Of a stretch of 64,000 bases of DNA, positions 34,585-43,728 are shown one piece after another. How positions within the stretch are numbered: the first letter of the stretch is position 1; every line of letters begins with the position of its first letter. Location: contig NZ_RCTZ02000026.1 in NCBI RefSeq assembly GCF_003667315.2, positions 1 through 64,000 on the forward strand, written 5' to 3'. The notes under the pieces were generated by a model that was not told where the DNA came from, did no database searches, and saw only the letters and a list, made by a program, of their open reading frames with translations. Source of the stretch: Tropicibacter alexandrii (GTDB lineage: Bacteria > Pseudomonadota > Alphaproteobacteria > Rhodobacterales > Rhodobacteraceae). The translations under genes and the position numbers were made by a program.

Positions 34585-34740
34585 GGTCGGGTCTCCTGTT
34601 CTGAGGGCAGGATGACCTAAGGGGCGGTGTTGGGCCAGTGGGGTTTTCCATGCGTGCCGCGCTGAATTGCGGGCAAAGCATGCGTTGGAATGAAGCGCCA
34701 CCGCGCACGGCTGCAAAACGCGGCTAACCCCAAGGCCCGC

Positions 34741-35814
34741 TTAACGGCTCAACCCACCATGCAGCGTCGGCACGTCCAGCGACGCGAAGCCGTAATGGCG
34801 CAGCCAGCGCAGATCCGAGTCAAAGAACGCGCGCAGGTCGGGGATGCCGTATTTCAGCATCGAAATCCGATCGATCCCCATCCCGAAGGCAAAGCCCTGC
34901 CACTCGTCCGGGTTCACACCCGCCGCCGACAGCACCTTGGGGTGGACCATGCCCGATCCCAGAACCTCCAGCCAGTCGTCACCCTCGCCGATCTTCAGCT
35001 GGCCATCGACCCAGGAACACTGGATGTCGACCTCGGCGGACGGCTCGGTGAAGGGGAAATGCGAGGCGCGGAAGCGGGTCTTGATCCCGTCGATCTCGAA
35101 AAAGGCGGCAAAGAATTCCTCCAGCACCCATTTCAGGTTCGCCATGGAGATGTCTTTGTCGATCGCCAGCCCCTCGACCTGATGGAACATCGGCGTGTGG
35201 GTCTGGTCGTAATCGGCGCGATAGACGCGGCCCGGCGCGATCACCCGGCAAGGCGCGCCATATTTCTCCATATGGCGGATTTGCACCGGCGAGGTGTGGG
35301 TGCGCAGCACATGCGGCGGGCGATTGTCACCCTCTGCGCGATGCATGTAGAACGTGTCCATCTCGGCCCGCGCAGGGTGATGCGAGGGGATGTTCAGCGC
35401 GTCGAAATTGTACCAGTCGGTGTCGATCTGCGGCCCTTCGGCGACGGAAAAGCCCATATCGGCAAAGATCGCGGTGATTTCCTCGGTGACCTGGCTAATC
35501 GGGTGGATCGTGCCCGTGCGCGAGGCCCGCACCGGCAGGGTCACATCCAGCCATTCGGCGCGCAGGCGTTCGTTCAGCGCGGCATCGGCCAAAGCGGCCT
35601 TTTTCGCGCCGAGGGCCGCGTTGATCTCGTCCTTCAGGGCGTTCAGCTTGGGCCCGGCGACCTGCCGCTCCTCGGGCGACATCTTGCCCAGCTCGCGCAT
35701 TTGCAGGCTGATCTCGCCCTTCTTGCCCACGGCCTTGACGCGGAGGTCCTCAAGCGTGGCCTCGTCGGCAGCATTGGCGATCAGATCGATATACTTGGCG
35801 CGCAGGTCGTCCAT
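34741..35814 (-). CDS. pheS: Phenylalanine--tRNA ligase alpha subunit
   Basis: PheS carries the catalytic class II site of PheRS. The 357-residue protein has an N-terminal coiled coil (about 1-85), motif 1 ([19 protein letters not shown]), motif 2 ([24 protein letters not shown]), and motif 3 ([16 protein letters not shown]). Length is normal for the bacterial alpha subunit. ATG 35814 is preceded by GGAGG. Transcription runs toward the three small genes and pheT. Confidence 0.98.
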   Translation of the reverse strand: MDDLRAKYIDLIANAADEATLEDLRVKAVGKKGEISLQMRELGKMSPEERQVAGPKLNALKDEINAALGAKKAALADAALNERLRAEWLDVTLPVRASRTGTIHPISQVTEEITAIFADMGFSVAEGPQIDTDWYNFDALNIPSHHPARAEMDTFYMHRAEGDNRPPHVLRTHTSPVQIRHMEKYGAPCRVIAPGRVYRADYDQTHTPMFHQVEGLAIDKDISMANLKWVLEEFFAAFFEIDGIKTRFRASHFPFTEPSAEVDIQCSWVDGQLKIGEGDDWLEVLGSGMVHPKVLSAAGVNPDEWQGFAFGMGIDRISMLKYGIPDLRAFFDSDLRWLRHYGFASLDVPTLHGGLSR

Positions 35815-36026
35815 CGGGGCCTCCTGGAAAAAGTCGCCCCCTGTTAGCAGGTTCGCCCCCGGTTGCAAGATGGCGCGCGCTGCGAACCCCACAGGCGTGT
35901 CAAGCGCGAGGCTTTGCACGCAAGGATTGCGCCACACCCGCATTGGCGCGGGATCGCGCCGTCACATCCCTTTTCATGTGGCCAAAAGCGGATTATCCGT
36001 TAAGCAACCTGATCCACGGAGCCAGA

Positions 36027-37595
36027 GTGAACGAACGCGCATTCCTGACGGTCGACCTGAGAGAGGTCGGTGCCGGCATGACCCGGTTGCAAGCCGAGGG
36101 CCATGTCGCCCGCGCGCGTGAATTGGGGCGCAATGCGCTGGAGCATAGCGCGAGTATGGCGCTGTCGGCGGGTCAGGCAATGATGCGCCTGCGGCTGACG
36201 GAACGGCTGGTGCGGCTGGCGCTGGCGGCGGGCGACCTGTCGGAGGCCCGCACCTTGCAGGATCACGCACTGGCCTTTGCCCGGGACAAAGGACTGGCCG
36301 CATCGGTCTGGGTCGAAATTTCCCTGCGTTTTGCCGAGGCCCGCATCGACGAGGCATGGGCGCTGGCGCAGGAGGCGCAGCTGGGCACCGACCAGCCGCC
36401 CACCCCCGCCATCCGGCGGGTCATGGCGCAGCTGGCCATAGAGTCCGACGAGATCGCGACCGCCGAGGCGATGCTGCGCAGCCTGCTCGACGACACCCCT
36501 GGGGATGTCGCGGCCTTTGCGCTGCTGTTCGAGGCAGTGTCGGTACGCGACCCCGACGCCATCGTCCCCGAGGCGCTGGCCCGACTGGAGGCCGGTCAAG
36601 CCACCCCCGCACAGGTGCTTGCGCTCGATGCGCATTGCCGCCACGGCGATATCGCGCCAGAGGACCTGCTGCCGCTGCTGACCCGCGCCGTCGCGCTGTT
36701 TCCCGACCATGCGGGCCTGCGCCGCTGCCGGGACAAGCGCGCAGCGAATGCGGAGGCCGCGCCGCTGCGCGGCAACAGCCCCGAAGCACAGCTGGCCGAG
36801 ATCAAGGCGCGGATGCAGGCGCGCGGCGCCTTCCGCGAGATTGCCGCCGCCCGGCTCGAAGCGATGTCGGCGCTGACGGAACGCGACCTGACACGCCCGG
36901 TGATGGCCCAGAGCCACGGCACCAACATCGCCCAGTCCCCGATGCTGGTCGGGGGCGACGTGATGCTGCGGTTTTCCGGTCTCGCCGATACCGGGTTTTC
37001 CCATTACATCGACGCCATGGCCAGCATCGCCGGGCTGAACGTCGTCTACCTGCACGACAAAAAGCGCCTGTTCTACTGCAACGGGCTGCCGGAACTGGGC
37101 GACACTCTGGACGCCACCCTGGACAGCCTGCGCCGACGCTTGGCGATCTACGGCAATGTGCGGCTCAGCACCTTCGGCAGCTCGGCCGGGGGGTTTGGCG
37201 CCCTGCTCTACGGGATTCTGCTGGGCGCGGATCGGGTTCTGGCCCTGTCCCCCCCCGTGACCACCCTGCGCGATGTCAGCCACCGGCTGAACGATTACCG
37301 CGCCCGCGCCCTGCTCAAGCGTCTGGAACTGCGGCTGGGCGACGGCGTGCGCGACATCCGCCAGATACTGGAACGCCATACCGGCCCGGTGCCACGCATC
37401 GATCTGGTCTATGGCGCCGACAATAAAATCGACCACGCCCACGCCACCCATCTCGCCGATCTGCCCGGCGTGCATCTGTATCCGCTGGACGGCGTCGACA
37501 CCCACAACACCAACGGCCTGCTTTCGAGCCTTGGCCTGATGCCCGCCCTGATGCGCGGCGACATGGCCTGTCTCGACGGAATGGTGACCCGATGA
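36027..37595 (+). CDS. Helical-repeat plus alpha/beta-hydrolase fusion of unknown role
   Basis: The 522-residue protein has an N-terminal helical part (about 1-270) rich in Ala/Leu/Glu with TPR-like helix pairs (AGDLSEARTLQDHALAFARDKG; DEIATAEAMLRSLLDDTPGD), and a C-terminal alpha/beta-hydrolase-like domain with the nucleophile elbow GSSAGG (Ser386) followed by GALLYG and late Asp/His candidates (YGADNKIDHAHATHLAD; DGVDTHNTNG). Start choice: GTG 36027 has GGAG at good spacing; ATG 35976 and TTG 35943 are in frame but lack one. Its last four bases (ATGA) overlap the radical SAM start, so the two proteins are made together. I do not recognise a characterised homologue. Confidence 0.72.
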   Translation: MNERAFLTVDLREVGAGMTRLQAEGHVARARELGRNALEHSASMALSAGQAMMRLRLTERLVRLALAAGDLSEARTLQDHALAFARDKGLAASVWVEISLRFAEARIDEAWALAQEAQLGTDQPPTPAIRRVMAQLAIESDEIATAEAMLRSLLDDTPGDVAAFALLFEAVSVRDPDAIVPEALARLEAGQATPAQVLALDAHCRHGDIAPEDLLPLLTRAVALFPDHAGLRRCRDKRAANAEAAPLRGNSPEAQLAEIKARMQARGAFREIAAARLEAMSALTERDLTRPVMAQSHGTNIAQSPMLVGGDVMLRFSGLADTGFSHYIDAMASIAGLNVVYLHDKKRLFYCNGLPELGDTLDATLDSLRRRLAIYGNVRLSTFGSSAGGFGALLYGILLGADRVLALSPPVTTLRDVSHRLNDYRARALLKRLELRLGDGVRDIRQILERHTGPVPRIDLVYGADNKIDHAHATHLADLPGVHLYPLDGVDTHNTNGLLSSLGLMPALMRGDMACLDGMVTR

Positions 37596-38611
37596 CCTAC
37601 CTGCAAACCCGGTTCCCCGACGATGCCGCCGCCCAGCCGCAACCCGGCGGCAAGGGGCCTGCCCTCAGCCGGTTCAAGGGCGGCAATTACGACGTGTCAT
37701 CCACCTGCAACCTGACCTGCGAGGGCTGCCTGTTCTTTGCCCGCGCCGATGGCGTTCCCCTTGATCGGGACGGCGGCGACGACTGGGACGCGCTGTTCGC
37801 GGGCGAGGCCGCGCGCGGCGTGAACTTTGCCTATATCGCGGGGGCCGAACCCTCGCTCGTTCCGGGGCGGCTGGCGGCGGCGTGGCGGCATATCAAGGCC
37901 GGGGTGATCTTTACCAACGGCACGCGCAGGATCGACCCGGCGATCGGGTTTCGCATCCATGTCTCGCTTTGGGGGCTGGACGAGCTGGCCGCGACCCTGC
38001 GCGGCGGGGATTCCGTCGCCAAGGCCCTGCGCAACTATGCCAGCGATCCGCGCGCCGTCTTTGCCTTCACCATCAGCCGCGAGAACCTGCATCAGGTTCA
38101 AGAGGTCACGCGACGCGTGGCCGAGGCCGGGGGCAAGCTGACCTTCAGCTACTTCTCGCCGACCGAAATCTACCAGACGCAGGCCGGGCGCGTGACCGGC
38201 AACGACTACATGCGGCTCGACGAAAGCATCCGCCTGTCCGCCGCCGACCTGTCCCGCGCCCGCACCGAGATCGAGGCCGCCATGGCCGCGCATCCCGAGA
38301 CGGTGATCTATTCCCTCGACTATGACGACTGGGTCCGGCAACCGGGCGAGCGGCTGTACGATCTGGACGAAAACGGCATCGCGCGGGATTGCGGCAACCG
38401 CCTGAGCCCCGAGCACCGCCACTACACCCATGACGGCAAGCCGAGCGGAGGCAAATGCTGCCTGCCGAACCTCGATTGCCGCGACTGCCGCGCCTATGCA
38501 CCGGCGCTTGGCACCTTTGTCACGCGCTCCACGACCGCCCCCGAGGCGCGCCGCGCGCGGCTGCGGGCGCTGCGGATCTGGTATCGCCTGTTCATGCCGC
38601 TGGACGCATAG
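37592..38611 (+). CDS. Radical SAM protein with C-terminal cysteine cluster
   Basis: The 339-residue protein carries the radical SAM motif CxxxCxxC at Cys39, Cys43 and Cys46 (SSTCNLTCEGCLFF). Later strands of the barrel are plausible (NFAYIAGAEPSLVP; GVIFTNGTRRID; FRIHVSLWGLDE). Cysteines 267, 289, 290, 296 and 299 (KCCLPNLDCRDCRAY) could bind an auxiliary iron-sulfur cluster as in SPASM/twitch proteins. It overlaps the upstream hydrolase gene by four bases. Substrate is unknown. No obvious short precursor peptide gene is adjacent, so a peptide-modifying role is not shown. Confidence 0.82.
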   Translation: MTYLQTRFPDDAAAQPQPGGKGPALSRFKGGNYDVSSTCNLTCEGCLFFARADGVPLDRDGGDDWDALFAGEAARGVNFAYIAGAEPSLVPGRLAAAWRHIKAGVIFTNGTRRIDPAIGFRIHVSLWGLDELAATLRGGDSVAKALRNYASDPRAVFAFTISRENLHQVQEVTRRVAEAGGKLTFSYFSPTEIYQTQAGRVTGNDYMRLDESIRLSAADLSRARTEIEAAMAAHPETVIYSLDYDDWVRQPGERLYDLDENGIARDCGNRLSPEHRHYTHDGKPSGGKCCLPNLDCRDCRAYAPALGTFVTRSTTAPEARRARLRALRIWYRLFMPLDA

Positions 38612-38696
38612 CGCCCCGGCGGGCCCTTTGCCTTGCGCCGGATCGCGGTGTTTGCCCGCTTTCCACCTGCCGCGAACTTGGATAAGGGCTGATGCC

Positions 38697-39590
38697 ATGA
38701 ACCGCTCTCCTTTGTTCGGGATCGCCCTTGCGCTCACCGGTGTTCTTGTCCTGACGCCCGACACGCTGCTCATGCGTCTGTCGGGGCTGTCGGGCTGGGC
38801 GATGCTGGGCTGGCGCGGGCTGGGCATGGCCAGCGTGTTTCTGGTCGCATGGGCGCTGACCGCGCGAGAGCGCCGTCGCGATCTTGCCATGCTGTTCACC
38901 GGCGCCGGAGCCGGGGTGGTGCTGTGCCAGATCGCCAACCAAGCCTTCTTCAACATCGGTATTGCGGCGGCCCCGGTGGCGATGGTCCTTCTGGGCGTCG
39001 CGGCGGTCCCCGTGTTCTCGGCCGTATTCGCATGGCTCCTCGTGCGCGAGCCGACCCACCCCGCCACATGGATCGCGACCCTGCTGGTGATTGCCGGTAT
39101 CGCCGTCGCGGCGTCGGGCAAGCCGGTGGATGGCATCGCGTTGGAGGCAGGCGCGCTTTGGGGCGGTGTTGCCGGGCTTGGCGTCGCGGCGGGCCTCGCG
39201 GGAAGCTTCGTGCTCATCCGCCTGAACCCCGGCGTGTCGATCCTGCTCACCATCGGGGTTGCCTCGACGATCTCGGCGGCACTCGGCGCGGCGTTGGCCG
39301 GTCCGCAAGCCCTGACCAACGGCACGCTCTGGCCGATCCTGCTGGCCGCATTCGTGGTGCTGCCATTTGCCTTTGGCGCGATGTCGCGGGCCAGTCGGCA
39401 TACGCAGGCGGCAAATGTCAGCCTGATCCTGCTGCTGGAAACCGTGCTGGGCCCGCTTTGGGTCTGGGCCGGTGTCGGCGAGGCCCCGACCCCGCGCATG
39501 ATGCTGGGCGGGGCGATCGTCGTGGCCACGCTGGCCGGGTATATCGCGATCACCGCCCGCCGGTCGCTGCGCGCGCGGCGGGTCGCGTGA
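38697..39590 (+). CDS. DMT-superfamily (EamA) transporter
   Basis: The 297-residue inner-membrane protein has about ten hydrophobic helices in two EamA-like halves (LTPDTLLMRLSGLSGWAMLGWRG; GVAAVPVFSAVFAWLLVREP; LETVLGPLWVWAGVGEAPTP). The family exports metabolites. ATG 38697 has AAGGGCTG upstream. The gap of 85 bases to the radical SAM gene and the same direction allow cotranscription. Substrate cannot be predicted. Confidence 0.88.
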   Translation: MNRSPLFGIALALTGVLVLTPDTLLMRLSGLSGWAMLGWRGLGMASVFLVAWALTARERRRDLAMLFTGAGAGVVLCQIANQAFFNIGIAAAPVAMVLLGVAAVPVFSAVFAWLLVREPTHPATWIATLLVIAGIAVAASGKPVDGIALEAGALWGGVAGLGVAAGLAGSFVLIRLNPGVSILLTIGVASTISAALGAALAGPQALTNGTLWPILLAAFVVLPFAFGAMSRASRHTQAANVSLILLLETVLGPLWVWAGVGEAPTPRMMLGGAIVVATLAGYIAITARRSLRARRVA

Positions 39591-39603
39591 CGCGCTTCGG
39601 TCT

Positions 39604-40107
39604 TCACGCCGGACGGGCTTGGGCCACCATCGTCAACCCGAACAAGAGCAGCGCCGCGGCCACCGCACAGGCGACCGTCCGGACCGTGTTCCAGAAGGTC
39701 CAGCGCGGCAGGTAGGTGCCGGTCCAGTAGGCGCGGGTTGCGTCCTGCGACAGGTCCATTCCGGCCAGTGCCTCGTTCATCGGCACGTTGAAGACCACCG
39801 TGACGCCGAAACAGCCCAGAAGGTAGACCAGCCCCGCCGCCGCCACAAATGGTGCCGCCGGTCCGGTCTGTCCGAGCACGGCAAGGACGATCAGCGCCAG
39901 CGACACGATGGCAAGGCCGAGAAACAGGGTCATGAAGACCCAGCGAAAGACCTCTCGGTTGATGGCCTGCATGGCCTCCGCGCCGCCATGGCCGCTGGTG
40001 ACGGACAGGGCGCGCATGATGAAATCCGAGAAGGCAAGGAAGACGCCGCCAACCAGCGCATAGGCGAGGACAGCGAAGTGGGTGAAGACGAGGAAAAACG
40101 GGGACAT
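39604..40107 (-). CDS. DUF1772 (anthrone oxygenase-like) membrane protein
   Basis: The 167-residue protein has about four transmembrane helices and the DUF1772 features: N-terminal GGVFLAFSDFIMRAL, MQAINREVFRWVFMTLFLG, and GVTVVFNVPMNEALAG. Eukaryotic relatives oxidise anthrones, but most bacterial ones are uncharacterised. ATG 40107 follows AAGGAGTCCCC. It is first downstream of the DUF4345 and NmrA genes on the same strand. Confidence 0.85.
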   Translation of the reverse strand: MSPFFLVFTHFAVLAYALVGGVFLAFSDFIMRALSVTSGHGGAEAMQAINREVFRWVFMTLFLGLAIVSLALIVLAVLGQTGPAAPFVAAAGLVYLLGCFGVTVVFNVPMNEALAGMDLSQDATRAYWTGTYLPRWTFWNTVRTVACAVAAALLLFGLTMVAQARPA

Positions 40108-40160
40108 GGGGACTCCTTGGGTTGGGGGCGGCAGGCCGGACACCTGCCGCCGCGAGGGGA

Positions 40161-40589
40161 TCAGCGCGCGGGTCGCGCCATGGTCGGACCGGGGGCCGGT
40201 TGCCGGAGACGCGCCCGGAAGGCCGCAAGGCAGAGCGCCGCGATCGCCAGTTCGATGACGAGCGCGCCGACGATGCTGCCCGATGGCATCCCGTCCAGCG
40301 CGATCCCGACAAGCCGCCCAGCCGGGAAGGCGATGAACACCGTCAAGGCCGTCGCCAGTGCGGTGGGCAGCAGCGCCTGCCGCCAGATCCCCAGCAGCAT
40401 CAGCAGGCCGAACCCCGCCAGCCCGGCACCGGGCGCGCGCAATTCGCTCAGCAGGTTGGGATCCGCCGCCAGCGCGATGCCGTATCCGGCATAGAAGGCA
40501 TGCGGCACAAACAGGATGCCAGCGCCGATGCCCAGCGCGGTCGCTCCCGCAAGGCCAAGCGCGGCTTTCTCGAAGAAGGTCGGTTTCAT
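40161..40589 (-). CDS. DUF4345-like small membrane protein
   Basis: The 142-residue protein has about four transmembrane helices (starting near 8, 56, 80 and 108) and a YGIALAADPNLLSELRAPGAGL segment typical of DUF4345-type proteins. No activity is known. ATG 40589 has AAAGGA upstream. It sits 53 bases from the DUF1772 gene and 25 from the NmrA gene, so the three form one unit. Confidence 0.75.
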   Translation of the reverse strand: MKPTFFEKAALGLAGATALGIGAGILFVPHAFYAGYGIALAADPNLLSELRAPGAGLAGFGLLMLLGIWRQALLPTALATALTVFIAFPAGRLVGIALDGMPSGSIVGALVIELAIAALCLAAFRARLRQPAPGPTMARPAR

Positions 40590-40614
40590 GTCGATATCCT
40601 TTCCGGCGAAGGCG

Positions 40615-41442
40615 TCAGGCGGCCTGTGTCCACGCACCCGACCGCGCGGCGGAGCGCGCGAAATCGGCAAAGTCGCGGGGGGCGCGGCCAAGCGCGCGCA
40701 TCACGCCATCCGTGACATGTGCGTTGCGGCCATCCAGCGTCTCGCGGGCGATGGCGGTAAAGATGTCGGCGACGAAGGGGCCGCCCGCCTGCGCCACATT
40801 CGCGTGGAAGTCGTCGAAGGTGATCGGGATGTGTCGGATCTCCCGTCCGACGGATTGCGACAGCGTGTCCGCCATGTCGGCAAAGGTCATCAGGCGCGGG
40901 CCGGTCACTTCGTACAGTTCGCCCCTGTGGCCGTCTTCGGTCAGCGCCGCGACGGCGACATCGGCGATGTCGTCGATATCGATGATCGGCTCGGGCGTGT
41001 CGCCGCCCGGCATCGGCAGCACCCCGGCAAGGATCGGATCGCGCAGGTAACCTTCGGAGAAGTTCTGCGCGAACCACGCCGCCCGGACGATGGTGAAATC
41101 GATGCCGGACTGGCGCACCACCTCTTCGCCGAGGCGGGCATGGTGTTCGCCGCGACCCGACAGCAGAACGAGGTGCTCGACCCCGACGTCACGCGCCGTT
41201 TCACACAGCGACTCGAGCTTTTCCACCGCGCCGGGGAAGGCAAGATCGGGGAAGTAGGTGACATAGGCCGCGCGCGCCCCGCGCATCGCCGGGGCCCAGG
41301 TCTCGGGCGCGTCCCAGTCGAAAGGCGTGGCGGAACTGCGCGAGCCACGGCGCACCGGCAGGCCGCGCGCTTCGAGGCGGGTGGCGACGCGGTGGCCGGT
41401 CTTGCCGGTTGCGCCGATGACGAGGATGGGTTGGTCTTTCAT
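40615..41442 (-). CDS. NmrA-like NAD(P)H-binding atypical SDR
   Basis: The 275-residue protein is an atypical short-chain dehydrogenase: the dinucleotide motif VIGATGKTGHRVATRL at 8-23, then HLVLLSGRGE and FTIVRAAWFAQNF, typical of NmrA/HSCARG-type proteins and quinone-reductase relatives. An NAD(P)H sensor or quinone reductase are both possible. It heads the three-gene unit with DUF4345 and DUF1772. ATG 41442 is preceded by GGGAGAC. An AraC regulator lies 108 bases upstream. Confidence 0.85.
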   Translation of the reverse strand: MKDQPILVIGATGKTGHRVATRLEARGLPVRRGSRSSATPFDWDAPETWAPAMRGARAAYVTYFPDLAFPGAVEKLESLCETARDVGVEHLVLLSGRGEHHARLGEEVVRQSGIDFTIVRAAWFAQNFSEGYLRDPILAGVLPMPGGDTPEPIIDIDDIADVAVAALTEDGHRGELYEVTGPRLMTFADMADTLSQSVGREIRHIPITFDDFHANVAQAGGPFVADIFTAIARETLDGRNAHVTDGVMRALGRAPRDFADFARSAARSGAWTQAA

Positions 41443-41550
41443 GGGGTGTCTCCCTTGCTTCAGTTTCGATAGCCAAGGGATAACTGCCGACAGGCCGCGC
41501 GGTATTGACCGCCAATGCCAGCCTTTTGACCGCTGCGGCCAAGGCGCGGG

Positions 41551-42555
41551 TCAACCGTGGGACAGCCGTTTGCGATAGCTCGCAGGGGTGGTTCCGACCC
41601 ACCGCTTGAAGGCGCGGGTAAAGGCGCTTTGCTCCGAGAAGCCGGTCAAGAACGCGATCTCCGCCAGCGAATGGCTCTCGTCCCGGAGCAGACCTTCGGC
41701 AAGGTCGCGGCGGGTCTCTTCGGTCAGGGTCTGGAACGTCATCCCGTGATCCGACAGCCGTCGGTGGAAGGACCGCGCACTAAGCCCGAGGCCGCGGGCG
41801 ATCTCGGCCATCTTCGGGGTGCCCTCGCTGAGGGCCTGCGCGATGGCCGCACGGGCTTGCGTGACCAGCGGCGGCTCGGTGGTCAGTTCGGACAGTTCCG
41901 CATCCAGATGCGCGGCCAGATAGTGCGATATCCCCTCGTCCCCGAGGATATTGGGCCGGGCAAGCGTTTCGTCATCGTACAGGATCGCGTCGAGACCCGC
42001 GCCAAAGCGCACCGGGCAGCCGAACCACGCCTCGTGCGCGGCGACCCGAGGCGGGGCTGGGTGCCGGATCAGCACCTCGACGGGCGACAGGGGAACGGGG
42101 CAGACCTGACGGGCGATGGACACCGCGCTGGCCAGCGTGGCCTCGTTCGACAGCCGCATGCCAAGATGCCGGTCGCCCGCCCGGTGCAGGATGAACAGCG
42201 TGCCGCCGGTCGTCGGCCGCAACTCGTATTCGACGACACTGGTCCACAGCCGCGCATAGCGTTCCACCCGCGCATAGGACGCCCCCAAGGTCGTCGCCGC
42301 CTTGAAGGCCAGACCCAGCGCGCCGTATTCGTCGAGCCGCATCGAGGCACCCGTGCGGATCGGCAGGTCGGTCGCATCGATCTGGCCCGCGATGGCTTCG
42401 AGCATGGCGTAATAGCGCGCGGCCGGGATCATCTGGCCGGGATTCCACGGCGCGTCGGGGTCGATCCCGACTTGGGCCAGCATAGCCGCAGCATCGATCC
42501 CGCTGCCCGCTGCGGCAACGACCTTGCGCGCGAAAAGAGAGGTCACGTAATCCAT
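41551..42555 (-). CDS. AraC-family regulator with Arabinose_bd-type N-terminal domain
   Basis: The 334-residue protein has an OruR/arabinose-operon-regulator-type N-terminal domain (about 15-200; AARYYAMLEAIAGQIDATDLPIRTG; GLAFKAATTLGASYARVERY) and a C-terminal AraC DNA-binding domain (KMAEIARGLGLSARSFHRRLSDHGMTFQ and HSLAEIAFLTGFSEQSAFTRAFKRWVGTTPASYRK). It likely controls the NmrA-DUF4345-DUF1772 unit just downstream. ATG 42555 starts MDYVTSLFARKV, the conserved family start. Confidence 0.92.
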   Translation of the reverse strand: MDYVTSLFARKVVAAAGSGIDAAAMLAQVGIDPDAPWNPGQMIPAARYYAMLEAIAGQIDATDLPIRTGASMRLDEYGALGLAFKAATTLGASYARVERYARLWTSVVEYELRPTTGGTLFILHRAGDRHLGMRLSNEATLASAVSIARQVCPVPLSPVEVLIRHPAPPRVAAHEAWFGCPVRFGAGLDAILYDDETLARPNILGDEGISHYLAAHLDAELSELTTEPPLVTQARAAIAQALSEGTPKMAEIARGLGLSARSFHRRLSDHGMTFQTLTEETRRDLAEGLLRDESHSLAEIAFLTGFSEQSAFTRAFKRWVGTTPASYRKRLSHG

Positions 42556-42685
42556 GCCACGCATCCTACGGCGCTCCGGCGGACCCGCCAAGCGCGGTCG
42601 CGGCATACCTATCCGAAGCGTCGAAAATGGCGATCTTGGGGGCCCCGTATCTCGGGCGCGGCCTCGGCCCCGCACGCCGGACCGC

Positions 42686-43600
42686 CTATGCGTGGAAGCG
42701 GCGGCGGTAGTCGCCCGGCGTCAGGCCGACGATCCGGTGGAACACCTTGCGAAAGGAACCGGCGTCGGAATAGCCGACCTCCCATGCGATGCGCTCGACC
42801 GGCAGGCGGCCGAATTGCAGCATTTCCTGCGCCTTGGCGATCCGCAGGCGTTGGGCGTATTCGGTGGTGGTCAGCCCGGTGGCCTTCTGGAAGCGCCGCA
42901 GGAAGGTGCGCTCTTCGAGACCGGCCAGATCGGCCAGCGTGGCAAGGCGCGCGTCGCGGCCTTCGGAGGCTTGAAGGAAATGCTGCGCCTTGAGGACCTC
43001 GGCATCGCCATGGGTCATGCGGGGGACAAACCCGCTATAATAGCTTTGCGCGCGCCCCGGCGGATCCACCAGCATCATCCGCGCGGTCTGCGCCATGACC
43101 ACCGGGCCAAGGAAGCGATCCACCAGCTTCAGGCCCAGATCGGTCCAGGACATCAGCCCGCCCGCCGACAGGATATCGCCCCCGTCGATGATCAGGCGAT
43201 CCGGGTCCAGTGGCACATCGGGAAAGCGGTCGCGAAAGGCCTCGGCATAGGCCCAGTGCGTAGTGACCGCCCGCCCCGCGAGCAGCCCGGTTTCGGCCAG
43301 CAGGAACGCCCCGCCACAGACCGAGGCCAGCACCGTGCCCTCGGCATGGCGCGCGCGCAGCCAACAGGCCAACGGGGCGGCGGTGTCGGGGGTGATTGGT
43401 TCTTCGAGAGATGGCGGCAGGATCAGAACGTGACAGGGGTCATCCTCGGGCGTGCCCGGCGGCGCGTCCAGCATTCGGACCTGAAGCCGGTCCTTCTCCC
43501 CGGCTAACCGGCCAGCGACGTGGAACAGGTCCGCCAGCCCCATCGCCGCCGACTGCTGGGCGCCCGGATACAGAAGGATGCCGATCCTGACTTGGTCCAT
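42686..43600 (-). CDS. GlxA-type AraC regulator with DJ-1/PfpI domain
   Basis: The 304-residue protein has an N-terminal DJ-1/PfpI domain (about 5-180) with the nucleophile-elbow-like ASVCGGAFLLAETGLL (Cys at about 94), and a C-terminal AraC domain (LATLADLAGLEERTFLRRFQKATGLTTTEYAQRLRI and RIAWEVGYSDAGSFRKVFHRIVGLTPGDYRRRF). Such regulators control catabolic genes. It is divergent from the MBL-hydrolase gene with 128 bases between them, and that operon is its most likely target. Confidence 0.93.
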   Translation of the reverse strand: MDQVRIGILLYPGAQQSAAMGLADLFHVAGRLAGEKDRLQVRMLDAPPGTPEDDPCHVLILPPSLEEPITPDTAAPLACWLRARHAEGTVLASVCGGAFLLAETGLLAGRAVTTHWAYAEAFRDRFPDVPLDPDRLIIDGGDILSAGGLMSWTDLGLKLVDRFLGPVVMAQTARMMLVDPPGRAQSYYSGFVPRMTHGDAEVLKAQHFLQASEGRDARLATLADLAGLEERTFLRRFQKATGLTTTEYAQRLRIAKAQEMLQFGRLPVERIAWEVGYSDAGSFRKVFHRIVGLTPGDYRRRFHA

Positions 43601-43655
43601 TTGTCGATATCGCCCCGCTTTATGTCGATTGCGCCAATGGATGAAAAGGTGGGCT

Positions 43656-43674
43656 TTGACCAGATTGAGGTCAA
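43656..43674. promoter_or_regulatory. Inverted repeat between the GlxA-type regulator and MBL gene
   Basis: TTGACC and GGTCAA flank a seven-base spacer. The site lies 55 bases before the MBL start codon in the divergent spacer. It may be an operator, or its left arm TTGACC may act as a -35 box for the MBL operon. Confidence 0.5.
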
Positions 43675-43728
43675 GAGACCCGCGAAAGGCCTGAAACGGT
43701 CAGGCCGCCAATCAGCAAAGGAGAGCCC

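Noticed and set aside
35815-36026. Possible RiPP precursor peptide gene before the hydrolase/radical SAM pair
   Set aside because: No short ORF with a ribosome site and a Cys/Ser/Thr-rich or Gly-leader-type end was seen in the spacer.
36357-37426. Alternative +strand frame through the hydrolase-fusion gene
   Set aside because: Its translation is Arg/Gly/Pro-rich with no recognisable domain, whereas the chosen frame has the GSSAGG elbow and couples to the radical SAM start.
37697-40312. Minus-strand open frame of 871 codons opposite the radical SAM and DMT genes
   Set aside because: Its product is low-complexity Arg/Ala/Pro-rich sequence without motifs, and it crosses several well-supported genes on the other strand. 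It is a high-GC shadow.
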